A stretch of DNA of 64,000 nucleotides from Dallia pectoralis (lineage: Eukaryota > Chordata > Actinopteri > Esociformes > Umbridae). The position numbers were made by a program, and so were the translations under genes. Under the pieces are notes generated by a model that saw only the letters and a list, made by a program, of their open reading frames with translations, was not told where the DNA came from and searched no databases. Numbering within the stretch: position 1 is the first letter of the stretch; every line of letters begins with the position of its first letter. This document shows, in pieces, positions 11,685 through 23,480 of this stretch. Where the stretch lies: NCBI GenBank assembly GCA_029465975.1, contig CM055736.1:8880207-8944206 (forward strand), written 5' to 3'.

Positions 11685-13076
11685 ATCCAAGCGTGTGCCC
11701 TCAGACTTGAGGTGAAATGCACATAGTTATGAAAGAGGCATTTGTTAGTTTGAAAAAGCATTTTGTATTTTGATGAAACACATTTCAGCTCTAGAATCAC
11801 ACATCCGGTTCCTTTAATCGAAATGAGATATACTTAAAGTTATTTGAAATGTTTTTTTCTGAATAATAAAAACAAGAATACCGTATTTTTATTATTTTAA
11901 AGCTATTTTACAATGAAATTTAAATAAAAGTCTCTCCCTCCTTTTCTCTTTGTCCTTAATTCTATTTTTGTCGCCTACCCTTTCCATCTTTCTCCATCCC
12001 AAATGTATATCTGTGTGTCACACACATACACTATATTTTTGCCCAGGCAAAGTCATGCACATCCATAGAACCCTGCCTGTTAATGAATCTAGCCATAAAT
12101 TATATTACACACATTTACACTGTAGATCAAATTGACGTAACGTGCTTCTTAATCTTTCAGATCCATCTGGGCATAGTTGGATGATGGTTCCTTCCGAGTA
12201 TGAATGCATAGGTGTTAATGTTTGTGTGTGTGTTGTGTACGTGTGTTTGTAAACACAAGTGTGTGTGACTGTGTGTGTGAGTGTGTGTGCGTGTCTGTGA
12301 ATGCATATGTGTGTCCCCCTGCCCCCACAGTGACCTTTGACCCCCGACAAATAACCGGTAGCCACTAAAACGGGCTATAAATAGGCTATAAATGCCATGC
12401 GGTGAAGGCTGACATTCATGGTCCTGATAGGTTAAGATTCTGGGCTCTGAGGAGAGAGAAAGGAGAAAAAAGGGTTTACTTGGCCTTTAGCCTTGTGGAC
12501 GCTTGACCCGTGAACATTTACACCAAGAACAATATAGGGTCTGGGGGGAAACTATATGGTGGCTTTGCATAGAAAATAACCTTTTGTTTTAGTCACATTC
12601 AACCTACCTAAATGGCAAAAGAAATGCACGATAGGTCTTCCAAATACAATATGTAAAGGTACGACAAGCATAACAAAATGCACGTGTCCTATCCAGAACT
12701 CGGCCTGCATGCGTACATGCGTGCATACTCGTGTTTGTATAACAAGGTGGAATTGTTTAACTTTTGTGAATGTACCCTGTTGCTCTGCCATTCCCGGGCG
12801 TGGCTCATTGTTAATGAAGGCCATTGCTCACATGCAAATTATGTTCTGTTTATTCGCCATGTTCAGGATGGTGTTCCCTGGGCTGAATGAGTGGGAGTTG
12901 TGTTGGTAGTATCAGTGGTGTTATTAGTAAAGGTAATTGTATCCCCATGGCAACTCTAAGGAGTTTAATTCTTCCACAGCTGGGCGATATTGTGCTTACT
13001 GCAACAGCCCAGGTGCTTAACAAAAATAAAATGCATTGTATAGATGATAAAAAATTACAACAACAACTGACTAGCA
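11685..13076. other. Unique sequence with a GT-rich patch
   Basis: Mostly unique AT-rich DNA. An imperfect GT-rich patch lies at about 12219-12310. No gene recognised. Confidence 0.5.
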
Positions 13077-13734
13077 GTCAGTAGGTGAAAGAATATTCCA
13101 TGATCTGATGGGACAAAAATATATTTTCTGGGAACAAAATCCCTGCCATGTAGCATGATGGTGGAAGCATCATGATGTGGGGTTGATTCACTGCGACAGG
13201 GCCTGAAAAGCTTGTTAAGATGGAGGGCAAAATGGATACATATGTAAGAAAACCTGCTGAAGTCTGCAAGAAATATGGGATTTAGGAGAAAAATATTTTC
13301 CCTGCTACTTTGAGGAATCTACAATATCAAATGAATTTTACACTTTTTTGTTCACAACATGATTCTTTATCTTTTTTTCCAGGTTTGATGTGATCATTAT
13401 TGTTCTATGAAGTAGAAAACAGTGGGTGTCTCCAAGTTTGTGCCTTGTACTGTACCGCCAAACCCACATTGGAGTGGCATAGAAACAAAATGACTAAATG
13501 TTCTGGAGTGGCCCAGTTAAAAGCCCAGGCCCTCAATCCGATTGATAAAAAATTCCCATACTACCTGACGGAGCTTGAGCAAATTTGAACATAAAAAATG
13601 GGCACAAATCGCTATGTCAAGATTTGCTAAGCTGGAAGTGATTCATCCAAATAGACAAATAAGCAATACTTGCTGCTAAGGTGGTACCAAATATTGACAA
13701 AAGGGATTGAACGCTTTTGCAACTTTATGATCAT
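13077..13734 (+). mobile_element. Tc1-like transposon relic, interrupted by a second Tc1 fragment
   Basis: The plus strand keeps decayed but recognisable transposase DNA. 13077-13285 contains the WSDET-type block (GATCTGATGGGACAAA) and the conserved GCATGATGGTGGAAGCATCA stretch. 13455-13560 reads TLEWHRNKM...LNPI, the counterpart of the family's LEW..SPDLNPIE block, with the usual SPD replaced by AQA. 13560-13734 matches the C-terminal and 3' part (ELEQI, then TTGCTGCTAAGGTGGTACCA). Stops and frameshifts make it nonfunctional. A fragment of another Tc1 family occupies 13300-13454. Homology is from memory of salmonid Tc1-like transposons. Confidence 0.85.
13300..13454 (+). mobile_element. Right end of a second Tc1-like element, nested in the first
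   Basis: The sequence runs from TGCTACTTTGAGGAATCTA through ACATGATTC, TTTGATGTGAT and GTAGAAAAC to GGGTGTCTCCAAG and TTGTACTGTA. This order matches the 3' end and terminal inverted repeat of a common fish Tc1 family (normally ending GGTGTGTCC..CTGGTACTGTA). Only the right-hand ~150 bp is present. It replaces about 40 bp of the host transposase region, so insertion was followed by deletion, or only one end was captured. Confidence 0.75.
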
Positions 13735-13882
13735 CAGTAGTAGAAATAGCAGTAGTAGCAGCACTTGACAGTGTAGTAGTTTTGGGGGTTTGTAGTAGTC
13801 GTAGTAGTAATGGGTTTCGTATTAGTGATAGCTGTAGCAGCACATGTAATGTCAGTGATCGTAGTAGTAGTGTTTTTGTAAT
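13735..13882. repeat. Degenerate (AGT)n trinucleotide tract
   Basis: Runs of GTAGTAGTAG, some interrupted, adjoin the 3' edge of the Tc1 relic. Confidence 0.8.
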
Positions 13883-16800
13883 GGGACATAGGTGGGGTGC
13901 TTTCATGAACCAAAAGTACTGGGAATCATATGAGAATGCAAATCTACCTTCTTAGAAGAGAAAGGTGATGAACACTCCAACGAAGCATTTAGACGGTCCC
14001 CCAACACAGATGGGCCCTATTGAACAACTGGAAGAGGGGCTTACGGTTGTATTTAACACACTAGTTATTACATCTGTCATTCACCTCTCAACAGATTAAG
14101 ATCCATGTCCAGCTCAGTCGTTGAGAAGATTGGGAGTAAGAATGGGAATCAGTACAGGCGTCAGAGGTGGTCCAACATCTAGATGAGGACCAGGATGAAC
14201 CTGCGTTGATAAGGGTGTGACTCAGAATGTTCTAGGTCTGAGAAGAAGACAGTGTCAGTCACCATCACTTTGGCCTCCTTTACCCGCCCCCTTAATCAGC
14301 CTCTTTTCAAAACAACTTCTCATTCACAGACCGGTACACTTCGAAATTCAAAGCTTGCTTTTTAACACCTGCCCGGGAAAATCTCCTCAGAAGATCCAAA
14401 CCGAAAACTGCAGCTTTGCATTCGTTATCATGAAGATCAGAACTTGTCCTTTCAGTGAGCCAATTAGTGTTCCCTTTAACATTTCCTAGTGTCTTAAATA
14501 GGGAACCTGCCTTAACGAGTCGGGATTTGTCTCTAACAATGACACATCCGCCCACATTTGTATTGACCTAATGCAATTAAATAGAACAATAGGACGTTAA
14601 AAGACAGCTCTCACTGTTGGTTACACAGATCTGTGTGCTTCTTCGTGTTTATTTTTACAGAAAGTAAAAGAAAATTATATATGAGGTACGGGGTACAAAT
14701 TGGGGAACTGACCCTGGACAGGTGTCCAGGGCCCTTGAGGGCATTCCCAGAGGGGGGGGCAGCTGTGCTGGGGGCGGGGCCTCCCCTGCTGGTTGCCTCC
14801 AAGAAGATTTGCGCCACAAGGACCAGATACAGGAGGCCAATACTATCAAAGACATTTAAAAAGACCACTTTTATGGCACCGTTATATTTTCAAAATCCAT
14901 TTCCCACCAGTGTCCAACCCCATGTTCCCCGAGATGAAATATATTAACCACACCTCTAAATGGTGTTGTTTTGTGACAATCCAGATCAGATGAAAATACC
15001 AGAACCAAATATTGACATATAGCTACCTGGTAGATACCACACAGGCTGACCAGCTGAATGTTATCTATTCAGTCCTAAATGATTATCAAACCAGTCAAAA
15101 CAGAGTAGAAATCTTGACCTGGTCAGTCACTCTGCACTCAAACTGTACGTCCAATTGCAGCTGCCCCACCGGTATATAATCTTCAAAGAAACCTCCCGGC
15201 CTTCTGATCCCACTTGTCCCTGAATGATCTAGAGACGGACGAGGTCAGTCGCATTCAAGACCGTCTCACTTCAGCCTCCGATTGTTCATCAAAGGGCCCC
15301 AAAGTGAATTGAAGCGGAGAAAGGGGGAGGAGCTTTTATCTAAATGTCCTTTTCAGTCATTATTAACTTCTGTTTTGTCTTACTGGGGGGGCTAATCAGA
15401 TTATGAACCACATCAAGACACTCAGTCCCAACCAACCCCCCCCCCCCACGTCTACTCTGTTCTATCTCAAAGACCTCAGGGAACGTAATACTTTATAAAA
15501 CCCTTTCTTCTCCTGGGTCATTTGCTTAAAGTCATACGGGAAGTCTCGCCGTTACGAGGAGCTCCGTGGGCCAGGAAGCCGCTCTTGCGACGAGTAATTA
15601 TCGTGATTGTGGACGAGAGGAGGGGATGACGGACGAAAGGGGTGGAATCGGAGTTGGATCGGGAGTGTTGCCCGGGACGACCCTTATCAGACGCGACCGA
15701 GGGAAGCGTCTCAGCTACGGATGACCAAGTTTGGAATGGGAGGGGAGTGTAAAGGGCCGTGGGCGATGGGCGATGCGAACGTGACCCGCGCATCAGATAA
15801 ATGTTACCAGAGCTTGGTAGTCACCGGCAGGCTGTGGGTGTTTCCACCGGAGGAGGGAACAGGATAATTTCCAGGCTCCATGTGAGTCACACTGGGTACA
15901 ATGGGCTTGTTAATAGGCCTTTTTAAGTGGTGAGGTTGAGGCAACAGATAGCGGCCGAGTGCGAGTTGTGTCCGCGACCGCTGGAAGTCAAACACTGAGG
16001 CTTTCTTTAGCGAAGCTCACAGCAACACGTCTGTGTCGCCGTCGTTTAAATTCTATATTTAGGTGCGTTGGAATACGTGTCTCCCACCTCGGAACCGCAC
16101 AATTCTTACTGAGACGTTTGATATTTTTACATTCGTATTTACATCGTTCCATCAAAGTAGAAGAGAAACGCATCGAGTACAGCGTTCACTCGTGTATACT
16201 GTGTTCACGTAAAAAGCAGGTTCCTGGTTTAGCCAAGTTTTTATTTGTGGTAAATGGGTAAAAAAAATGAAGACAGAGGCCCCCACAAAGCAAGTGAGTT
16301 ACAGGGCTCAACTTGTGTTAGATTTGATCCTGATAACTTATGACGCACAAAACAGTGATATTATGGTTCCAGGATACTGAGAAACACTACTGGCTTGACT
16401 CACCGTAGTCACTGAAAATCCCATGGCACTTATCGTGAGACAGTGTTATCCTCGGGGTCCTGGCAAAACTCCCAGCTTCTAAGTCACTTTCGTATTCCAC
16501 TCTCCTCCCTCTAACAGAATAGGACTCTATGTTCAAACCATGTATGCATTTAGTTATGTTAGTCACTCGGTAAACAAGCTAAACTACTTCAATGTAAATG
16601 TTGACAGAATCAAGTGTCAGTCAGACACTGAGGATGAGCAACACGATCCCGAATCGACGTGTCCTGTGCTTTCCATATGTTCATTGGCACACAATGAAAT
16701 ACTGCAAAGCAGTTGTGAACAAACGAGACGCGGAGTCTTCTCACAAAAGCCGTCAATGTGAAATCAGTTCTCACTTCACACTCCAGCACGTCGCCTAGTG

Positions 16801-17010
16801 ATGTTTGTGGTTTGACCACTCTTGCCAATTGAACACATTCTCTGTGTTTCTATTTGAAAAGGCTCTCACAAACATGTTGTACACTCATCAAATTAAATCA
16901 ATCTCTTAGCCATGCAGAACACATCGACAGTTTCTTACGCGGCATAATGCAGCTGGAAAAATATTTGCCGAATTGACTGTGATGAACAGCAATTTCGGCC
17001 TTCTGTGGGC
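13883..17010. other. Unique sequence, about 3.1 kb, no gene recognised
   Basis: Non-repetitive DNA of mixed composition with G and C homopolymers near 14752 and 15436. Short open frames occur on both strands but show no recognisable domain, and I cannot identify exons. Confidence 0.45.
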
Positions 17011-17011
17011 T

Positions 17012-17255
17012 GTCTCTGGGTCTCCTGCCTCTGGGTCTCCTGCCTCTGGGTCTCCTGCCTCTGGGTCTCCTGCCTCTGGGTCTCCTGCCTCTGGGTCTCC
17101 TGCCTCTGGGTCTCCTGCCTCTGGGTCTCCTGCCTCTGGGTCTCCTGCCTCTGGGTCTCCTGCCTCTGGGTCTCCTGCCTCTGGGTCTCCTGCCTCTGGG
17201 TCTCCTGCCTCTGGGTCTCCTGCCTCTCGGTCTCCTGTCTCTGGGTCTCCTGTGG
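17012..17255. repeat. 15-bp minisatellite (CTCTGGGTCTCCTGC), about 16 copies
   Basis: Copies are almost identical except the last two. Several frames on both strands are open (SGSPA or QETQR pentapeptides) because 15 is a multiple of three. No support for coding. Confidence 0.97.
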
Positions 17256-17350
17256 GATGTATTTCTCCTTGACGACCGTGAAGCGCTGTGTTCTGGAGTG
17301 GGTGCACCACAGCAAGACTCAGGTTGTAATTTAACCTATTTGATCATTAG

Positions 17351-17353
<3 letters not shown>

Positions 17354-17389
<36 letters not shown>
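17354..17389. repeat. (TA)18 microsatellite
   Basis: Pure TA tract of 36 bp. Confidence 0.95.
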
Positions 17390-17391
<2 letters not shown>

Positions 17392-17800
17392 ATCACATGA
17401 AACTGCCATTACAAAGCAGGCCCGCCCATTGATATGTGGAAGTCGGACTAGCCACTGCGCCCCTACAGGGCATTAATATACTGACGGTGTGTGCCTGAGT
17501 TATGGATGGTCAAATTAAACGTTCATCTGTATCACACAGAGAGATTTAGAAAAATTAAGCCATTTAGACTCTACCAAGGCCAGGCTGCTCTGGGGATAGT
17601 GCATATAATATGTGACTTGTTGTGCATGCTGGTGTGTTTGGCTGGTGGCTTCACCATCGTCTGTGTGTCTGTGTGCCTGTGTGTTTCTGTGTGTGTGTGT
17701 GATTCTTAAAGCATGCACTAGGGGGGAGATGTTAGATGAGGAGGTGGTGTGAACGTGATGAGCGTTGGGGACAACGAGTTCAGACTGCTGCAGTCTAACA
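17390..17800. other. Unique sequence with a short GT patch
   Basis: Non-repetitive apart from a GT-rich patch at about 17658-17702. Nothing recognised. Confidence 0.45.
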
Positions 17801-18075
17801 GTTTCTCCCTCCCCATATCTGTTTCCTGCACTCTCCGAACCTCTCTCCCTCCGACTCTCTCTGTCTGTCTGTCTCCCCCTCCCTCACTCCAAGGCTCCCT
17901 CCCTCCCACACTGTCTGTCTCCCTCCCTGCCGGTCTCCTCCCTTAATCTCTCTCTGTCTCTGTCCGTCTCTCTCTCTCTCTCTCTCCCTCCCTCCAACTC
18001 ACTCAGTCTGTCTCCTCCCGCCCTCCTCCTTTCTCTGTCTGACTTTTTGCTGCTCTCTCCCTCGCTCTCTCCACA
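17801..18075. repeat. Polypyrimidine (CT-rich) tract
   Basis: About 275 bp of strongly pyrimidine-biased plus strand (CTCCCTCC, CTCTCTCT, GTCTGTCT patches). It is low-complexity sequence of the kind that can form triplex structures. Confidence 0.8.
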
Positions 18076-18370
18076 TTCAGCCGCACATGAATAATTCACA
18101 GTGTTGCACTGCAGGCCCCGCCCCTCTCCTGACCGCACCCACGTACCGCTGTACAGCTCGTGATTACCACACCTCCGCATCTTCTTCCATCCTTTCTACT
18201 CTTCAAAGATATCTCTTTTTTCATTTCTCTCTGTTGAATATTTAATTTGTAGTTTAGTGTTACTCAGTGTTCGTGTGTGTGTGTGTGTGCTTGTGTGTGT
18301 GATTCAGCGTGTCCTACTGCTTAATATGCACCGGTCGTTTCTACAGGGAACTTCTGGGGGCGTGGTGTCT

Positions 18371-18373
<3 letters not shown>

Positions 18374-18416
<43 letters not shown>

Positions 18417-18493
18417 GCTGTAGTGCGACAAGCCGATCAGCAGCAGGGCTCTCCCGCTCTCCTTCAGCCCCACCCACACACACACACACACAC
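18374..18493. repeat. Two (CA)n microsatellites
   Basis: CA tracts at 18374-18411 and 18475-18493 are separated by about 60 bp of unique sequence. Confidence 0.9.
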
Positions 18494-19376
18494 CAAACGC
18501 ATCACGTCCGCCTCACCCCCGCACCTCCTTCCCGTGCCTCCTCCACCATTCCTCTTCTCTCTTCCGCTCCCTATTTCAGTCTCCTCGACTCCATCCCATT
18601 CCGACCTGGCCAGTTTTAATTATTTTCCGTGCAAATGCAATTCTAATCCCGAGCATCTGTTTCAAGGACGTAATTTGTTCCAGAGAGCGATGACGCAAAA
18701 TGACGAAAAGGCAGACAGACAACACAAACAAGCAGGAGCAGGTGATATTACGCCAGAGGTGGGAGGAGAGGGGGCGGTGCCATGGTAACTGCGGTGTCAC
18801 AATTCCCGTACGCACGGTGACACCGTGGCTGAGGCTGTAAAACGCACGGCGGAAATCGGTAGATGCCGTGAGTCACCGAGAGCTGACGGTCAGCCGAGCA
18901 TCGTGATCTAAGCACGTATCCGGTATACAGCAACGTCATTGCTGTCTTCGCCACCGTTCCCAGAATATGCGTGTGGCGTTTCGCCTCCGCCTGCTTCTGC
19001 CGGATGAGAATGATGAAGCGTGCCACGCTAGGTGCAGTATTTTATAGATGTGTTATAAACCCAAGTCTCCAAATATATCATGCAAGGATATCGACCTTCA
19101 GGTCGACCAGATCAAATAGGTGTTTCCCAGTCTAGAACGTTAGAGAGGAGGAAGAGAGGCAGAAGGGGGAGGAGGGAAGGACAGGTGGGGAGTAAATCTC
19201 CTGTTGGACTGTTCCAGAAGCGGAAGCGCCGTGTTCATGACGGAGATGGAGCAGCAGTTTCCATGGTGACCCCGCCTCAGCGTCTGAGTATCCCTGGGTA
19301 GGGAGAGGAGGAACCAAGGGGGAGTGTGCTTTACAAGACCCAATCAGGATTTGGGGTTTTCAGCTCACACAAGCAA
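18494..19376. other. Unique sequence, possible regulatory patch
   Basis: Unique DNA. 18600-18760 holds clustered transcription-factor-like cores (TTTTAATTATTT, GCAAATGCAA, TAATCCC). No exon recognised. Confidence 0.35.
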
Positions 19377-19884
19377 TGCCACAACATGGGCATTTAACAG
19401 CGTTACACAACATGGGAATTTAACAGCGTTACACAACATGGGCATTTAACAGCGTTACACAACATGGACATTTAACAGCGTTAAACAACATGGGCATTTA
19501 ACAGTGTTACACAACACGGGCATTTAACAGCGTTACACAACATGGACATTTAACAGCGTTACACAACATGGGCATTTAACAGCGTTACACAACATGGACA
19601 TTTTACAGCGTTACACAACATGGGCATTTAACAGCGTTAAACAACATGGGCATTTAACAGTGTTACACAACATGGGCATTTAACAGCGTTACACAACATG
19701 GACATTTAACAGCGTTACACAACATGAGCATTTAACAGCGTTACACAACATGGACATTTTACAGCGTTACACAACATGGGCATTTAACAGCGTTACACAA
19801 CATGGACATTTTACAGCGTTACACAACATGGGCATTTAACAGCGTTACACAACAGGGGCATTTAACAGCGTTACACAACATGCT
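19377..19884. repeat. 26-bp minisatellite, about 19 copies
   Basis: The unit contains ACACAACATGGGCATTTAAC followed by AGCGTT. Variants carry GGACATTTTACAG. Alternation of GGGCATTTAA and GGACATTTT(A)A copies suggests multi-unit duplication. Confidence 0.96.
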
Positions 19885-20035
19885 CCTAGAAAACATTCCA
19901 AAGCTAGGAACACAGTCACACACACACACACATTCTCTCTCTTCTTCACACACGCTCAGTACCGACCATTTCCACACGTGGGGATGACAAAAGCTACACA
20001 ATGTCCTTAAACGCACAAACCGGGATTCATTAACT

Positions 20036-20276
20036 CACACGGTCGACTCTCTGACACACACACTCGGTCGACTCTCCGACACACACACACACACACGTTC
20101 GACTCTCCGACACACACACACACGGTCGACTCTCCGACACACACTCGGTCGACTCTCCGACACACACACACACACGGTCGACTCTCCGACACACACTCGG
20201 TCGACTCTCCGACACACACTTGGTCGACTCTCCGACACACACACACGGTCGACTCTCCGACACACACACACATTCA
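20036..20276. repeat. Minisatellite of GGTCGACTCTCCGAC plus variable CA runs
   Basis: About nine copies of a constant 15-bp core that contains a SalI-type GTCGAC palindrome. Between them are CA runs of changing length. Confidence 0.93.
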
Positions 20277-21039
20277 CTCTCGTCACATAATGTAACTTTG
20301 TTAGAGGGGAGATGCGACAATCCTTGACAACGCGGACAATTAAAGTTATTTTGCTGCTGCTCAACAAAAAAAAAAAGAAATTGACCGAAGTACAGAAAGT
20401 TGCCAACTTTGTTGCTAGTCGCTAGATTACTTTTTTTGTTGTTGCTAAATCTAGCAAATTAGCTGCAAATTAGCCGCTAAATTCGGACACAGTCTGTCGT
20501 GAGGGTGACATTGATTTGGAGTAGCCCCGTCATAGTTGAGCCAAGAAAATACAGCCGCTGTCTTCCCGCTCAATGTTTCCCCCTATATTTACGGCACCGA
20601 CAACCAAAAAAATTACAAGAGTCTGCACATTTTTACTCCCCCAATGTCTCTATCATGGTTACGCTCTTGCGTATCCCCTAACCACTGAACAGAGTATGGA
20701 AAATGTATAACGTTACGAAGACTTGACCTGCACACATTGTGAATAGAAATGCAGTAGTACTACTGTTTTAGTTTTAGTTCTAAACAATCAGGAATTTGTT
20801 CTGACCCACAGCTGCAGTATTTAGAACACATATTGTATACGAACAGTGCAAACAGAGCAAAACACATAACACGAACAGTAGAATGTGTTCTATGCCTCGG
20901 AATGAATAGTGCAAAAAAGAAACATGTCCAGGTTTCTAGTAATATATTGTGCAAAAGTGCCATATCTAGTGGTATATACAGTTGTGCACAAGAAAAGGGA
21001 TGTCTAGTTATAGCGGCTAAGGGCAGTCTAGAGCTAGAG
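20277..21039. other. Unique sequence, possible old repeat
   Basis: 20400-20480 contains repeated GCTAAAT/GCTAGAT words that may be a decayed transposon end, but I cannot name it. 20830-21039 may be the 3' untranslated part of the adjacent LINE fragment. Confidence 0.35.
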
Positions 21040-21630
21040 GCATATTCTTTAGACTCACCACTGTGGGGAAGAAGCTGTTCTTGTGGTGAGATGTTTTTGT
21101 CTTGTTAGACCTCAGCCGTCTGCCAGAGTTCTGTTACCCGGATAGAAGGGGACTGCCTCAATTTTTGCTACCCGCCTCAGTGACCTGGCTTTAAACAGAT
21201 CTCTGAGGGTCGGCAGCTTACAGAGCGGATGATGCGCTGCAGTCTGTCTTTATCCTTGACAGTAGCTGTGGCGTACCAGACTGTGATGGATGAGGTCAGG
21301 ATGGACTCAATGATGGCTGTGTAGGCATTAATCATCATGGACGTTGGTAGTTTGTACCTTTTGAGCTGCTGAATGGAGTTCAGTCATTGTTGTGCTTTCT
21401 TAGTGAGAGAGGTGATGTTCAGCTCCCACTTGAGGTCCTGGGCGGTGGTGTTGCCCAGGAAGCAAAGGATTCCACTGTGTTAACGAGGGAGCCCCCCAGG
21501 TATGGTTAGCTGGGCTTCTCCTAGAGTCCATTATTATCTCTACTGTCTTTCGATCACTGAGCTCCAAGTTTGTGAGACTGCACCAGGACAACAGCCGGTC
21601 AACTTCCCCCCTGTAGGCGTGACATATCAC
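21040..21630 (-). mobile_element. LINE fragment (L2/Rex-like), C-terminal part of ORF2 (decayed)
   Basis: On the minus strand, from 21630 downward, the translation reads EVDRLLSWCSLTNLELSDRK, the conserved post-catalytic block of jockey-type reverse transcriptases. Next come KKAQQ, IIESILTSSITVWY (21290-21330) and, near 21075, NKTKTSHHKNSFFPTVV. These blocks occur in the order found at the C terminus of L2/CR1/Rex-like ORF2 proteins. Frame changes and an in-frame stop after KKAQQ show it is dead. The catalytic half (FADD region) and everything 5' of it are missing, as in a 5'-truncated copy. Family placement is from memory. Confidence 0.85.
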
Positions 21631-22439
21631 TCCAAATATTCCAGGTGTAGTGCAGAGGAAAGCCAGGCGCAGAGCGTGTATATCTGTTTAAAAACAGGTT
21701 AATTTAAATCAAAACAAACCGCAATGGCAAAAACACAATCCACTGTAAGAATGAAATGAAATTATGCATATACTGCAACTTATAACAAACAGCCATCTAA
21801 AACAACACTCACAATAATATTCAACAGAGTAACAAGGACATAGAAACAATATCCAACAGTGCACCAAGACCAAGTGACTATTATATTAAACACAATCATC
21901 AAATCTAAACATGCTGTGCCCACTCGAATCACCCACATCTGATTCAGGTGACTTAAATTACCCTAAAGAAACTGCAACGCCCCTGGCACTTATTACTATG
22001 GGACATATAAAACACAATGCTGGTATAAGTCCATTGCCATGCTTGCCCCACGCACAAACCTCCAGCACCTCGAAGAGTACGCTCTGAAAAAGAAAGGATG
22101 CTCCAGAGAGAAAGACAAAATAAATGCAAGAACATTCCAGAAGGCTCGGAAGGCTAGCTTCCCCGAAGTACACCTTCCCTCAAACCAGTTCAGCGAGGAC
22201 AGCCATCAAAGGGGCTAGAATTTGCCATGAAAGTACAAGGAACTACAGACTGTGTTTATCTCTGAGTGCTTTACAGATGAATGTAACATCTCCGCCTATT
22301 GCAGTTGTAAGTAGTCAAAGACATCATAGTGAACTCCCAGAAGCCAGCAGCCTTACAGTTTGCTCTTTTCGTTACGATTATAATGGCTTTTGGCACTACT
22401 CTCTCACCTTATTTCCGAGAACGCCAAGAGACTAAGATT
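21631..22439. other. Unique sequence, nothing recognised
   Basis: AT-rich non-repetitive DNA. No gene recognised. Confidence 0.45.
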
Positions 22440-22565
22440 GTAGACAATTTGCATTTAGTGGGATTCCACCAAACCCTGAACTGGGACCTCATGCTCCCAT
22501 GTGTGTTATTTGCAGTGTGGCAGATCCTCCAGACTTCCAAGGCTTTTCCAGAATTCATACCAACA
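22440..22565 (+). pseudogene. Ty3/gypsy-type integrase fragment
   Basis: The plus strand encodes NWDLMLPCVLFAVWQILQTS, close to the NWD.MLPYVLFA.RE.PQAST block of fish Ty3/gypsy integrases (C-terminal to the catalytic core), as I remember it. Nucleotide-level likeness is clearest at 22478-22540. The flanking reading frame does not continue into family sequence, so this is a small relic. The two solo LTRs elsewhere in the window may belong to related elements, but nothing links them directly. Confidence 0.5.
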
Positions 22566-22979
22566 ACATCTGGCTTTTGCAGCACACTGTTTTCCAAACT
22601 GAGCTACACAGTCAATATAGTGATGATTGGCCAAGAAATATGTGCAGTGGATGTTCATTCAATAAAACTGCGGAAATGGTTTCTGTCAACCACCGCCAAA
22701 ATTCTTGACTCCCGTCAATAAAAATTAATCGTTCCAAAAATGTGTAAACTTTCTCACCAGCACATTGTACATGTTTATTTCACTCTGGGGTAGATTTTCA
22801 TACAATAAACGAATTAACCCCTGTCAATCAGCAGCGATTTCTCCAAAATGACATTTACTTTTTGACGTGGCAAACCTCAAAAACACATTTATGGTTCATT
22901 TCATTTTGAGAGTGAAGTGCAATATAGTAAAAAAGTGACGCTGTCAGACACAGTGAAAATCTTTCCTAATAATTCAAAG
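22566..22979. other. Unique sequence, possibly eroded transposon interior
   Basis: AT-rich DNA between the integrase scrap and the antisense Tc1 relic. It may include the 3' part of that relic, but I cannot align it by eye. Confidence 0.35.
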
Positions 22980-23265
22980 TGAGTTTCCCAAACAACAAAA
23001 CGAATACTACTGGCCCCTGCATGATACAACTTAATACAAATCTTCATGGAACGTGCTTTGTGTACAGAGGCCCAATCATGCTGAAATAGGAAATGGCCTT
23101 CTTCAAACGTTGGCCACAAAGTTAGAAGCTCATAATTGTCTAACATGTATTTGTGTCCTGTAGCATTAAAAGTATACTTCATTGGAACTGGAGCATAGGC
23201 CAAATCCTGAAACACAGCCCCAGACCATTATGCCTCCTCCACCAAACTTTACAGTTTTAGACACT
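22980..23265 (-). pseudogene. Tc1-like transposase fragment (decayed)
   Basis: The minus strand from about 23215 encodes PMKYTFNATGHKYMLDN, TLWPTFEEGHFLFQHD and WASVHKARSM. This corresponds to the family blocks P.KG.LNAT.Y..ILD, PTLWQ.FGEGPFLFQHD and APVHKARS. The aspartate of FQHD is the second residue of the DDE/D catalytic triad and is still present. Upstream (23215-23265) the GGGGIMVWG block is visible in a shifted frame. The N-terminal DNA-binding part and the C-terminal acidic residue are missing. A cut-and-paste transposase when intact; here a dead relic. Confidence 0.85.
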
Positions 23266-23373
23266 ATGCATTTAGGCGTTTATTATTATTAGTCTATTAT
23301 TAGTCATTGTAACCTCTGGCTATTATTTTTGGCGTATTAGCAGTTCACTGGAGTCATAATTCTAGCTAACATA

Positions 23374-23480
23374 TTAACTAGGGACGGCTCGATACCACTC
23401 TTTATGTCCAATACCAATAACAATACTGCAACGTTTAGTATCAGCCGATATTGATACTAATCCAATACCATCTTTTTCCC
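23374..23480. mobile_element. Possible hAT-type transposon end
   Basis: The stretch contains GGGACGGCTCGATACC and repeated CCAATACCAATA / CCGATATTGATACT words. Such GATACC repeats sit at the ends of some fish hAT elements. No second terminus or transposase is recognised, so this is tentative. Confidence 0.25.

Noticed and set aside
14611..14947. Overlapping open frames in a G-rich patch
   Set aside because: Both strands are open and no family is recognised. The patch may be an old repeat, but I could not support a name.
16906..17334. Pentapeptide-repeat frames (SGSPA, QETQR, AGDPE) on both strands
   Set aside because: The 15-bp minisatellite is open in several frames on both strands, with no unique domain attached.
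19377..20276. CRISPR-like arrays
   Set aside because: The repeats are directly head-to-tail without unique spacers, or have only CA runs between cores. The DNA is vertebrate, so these are minisatellites.
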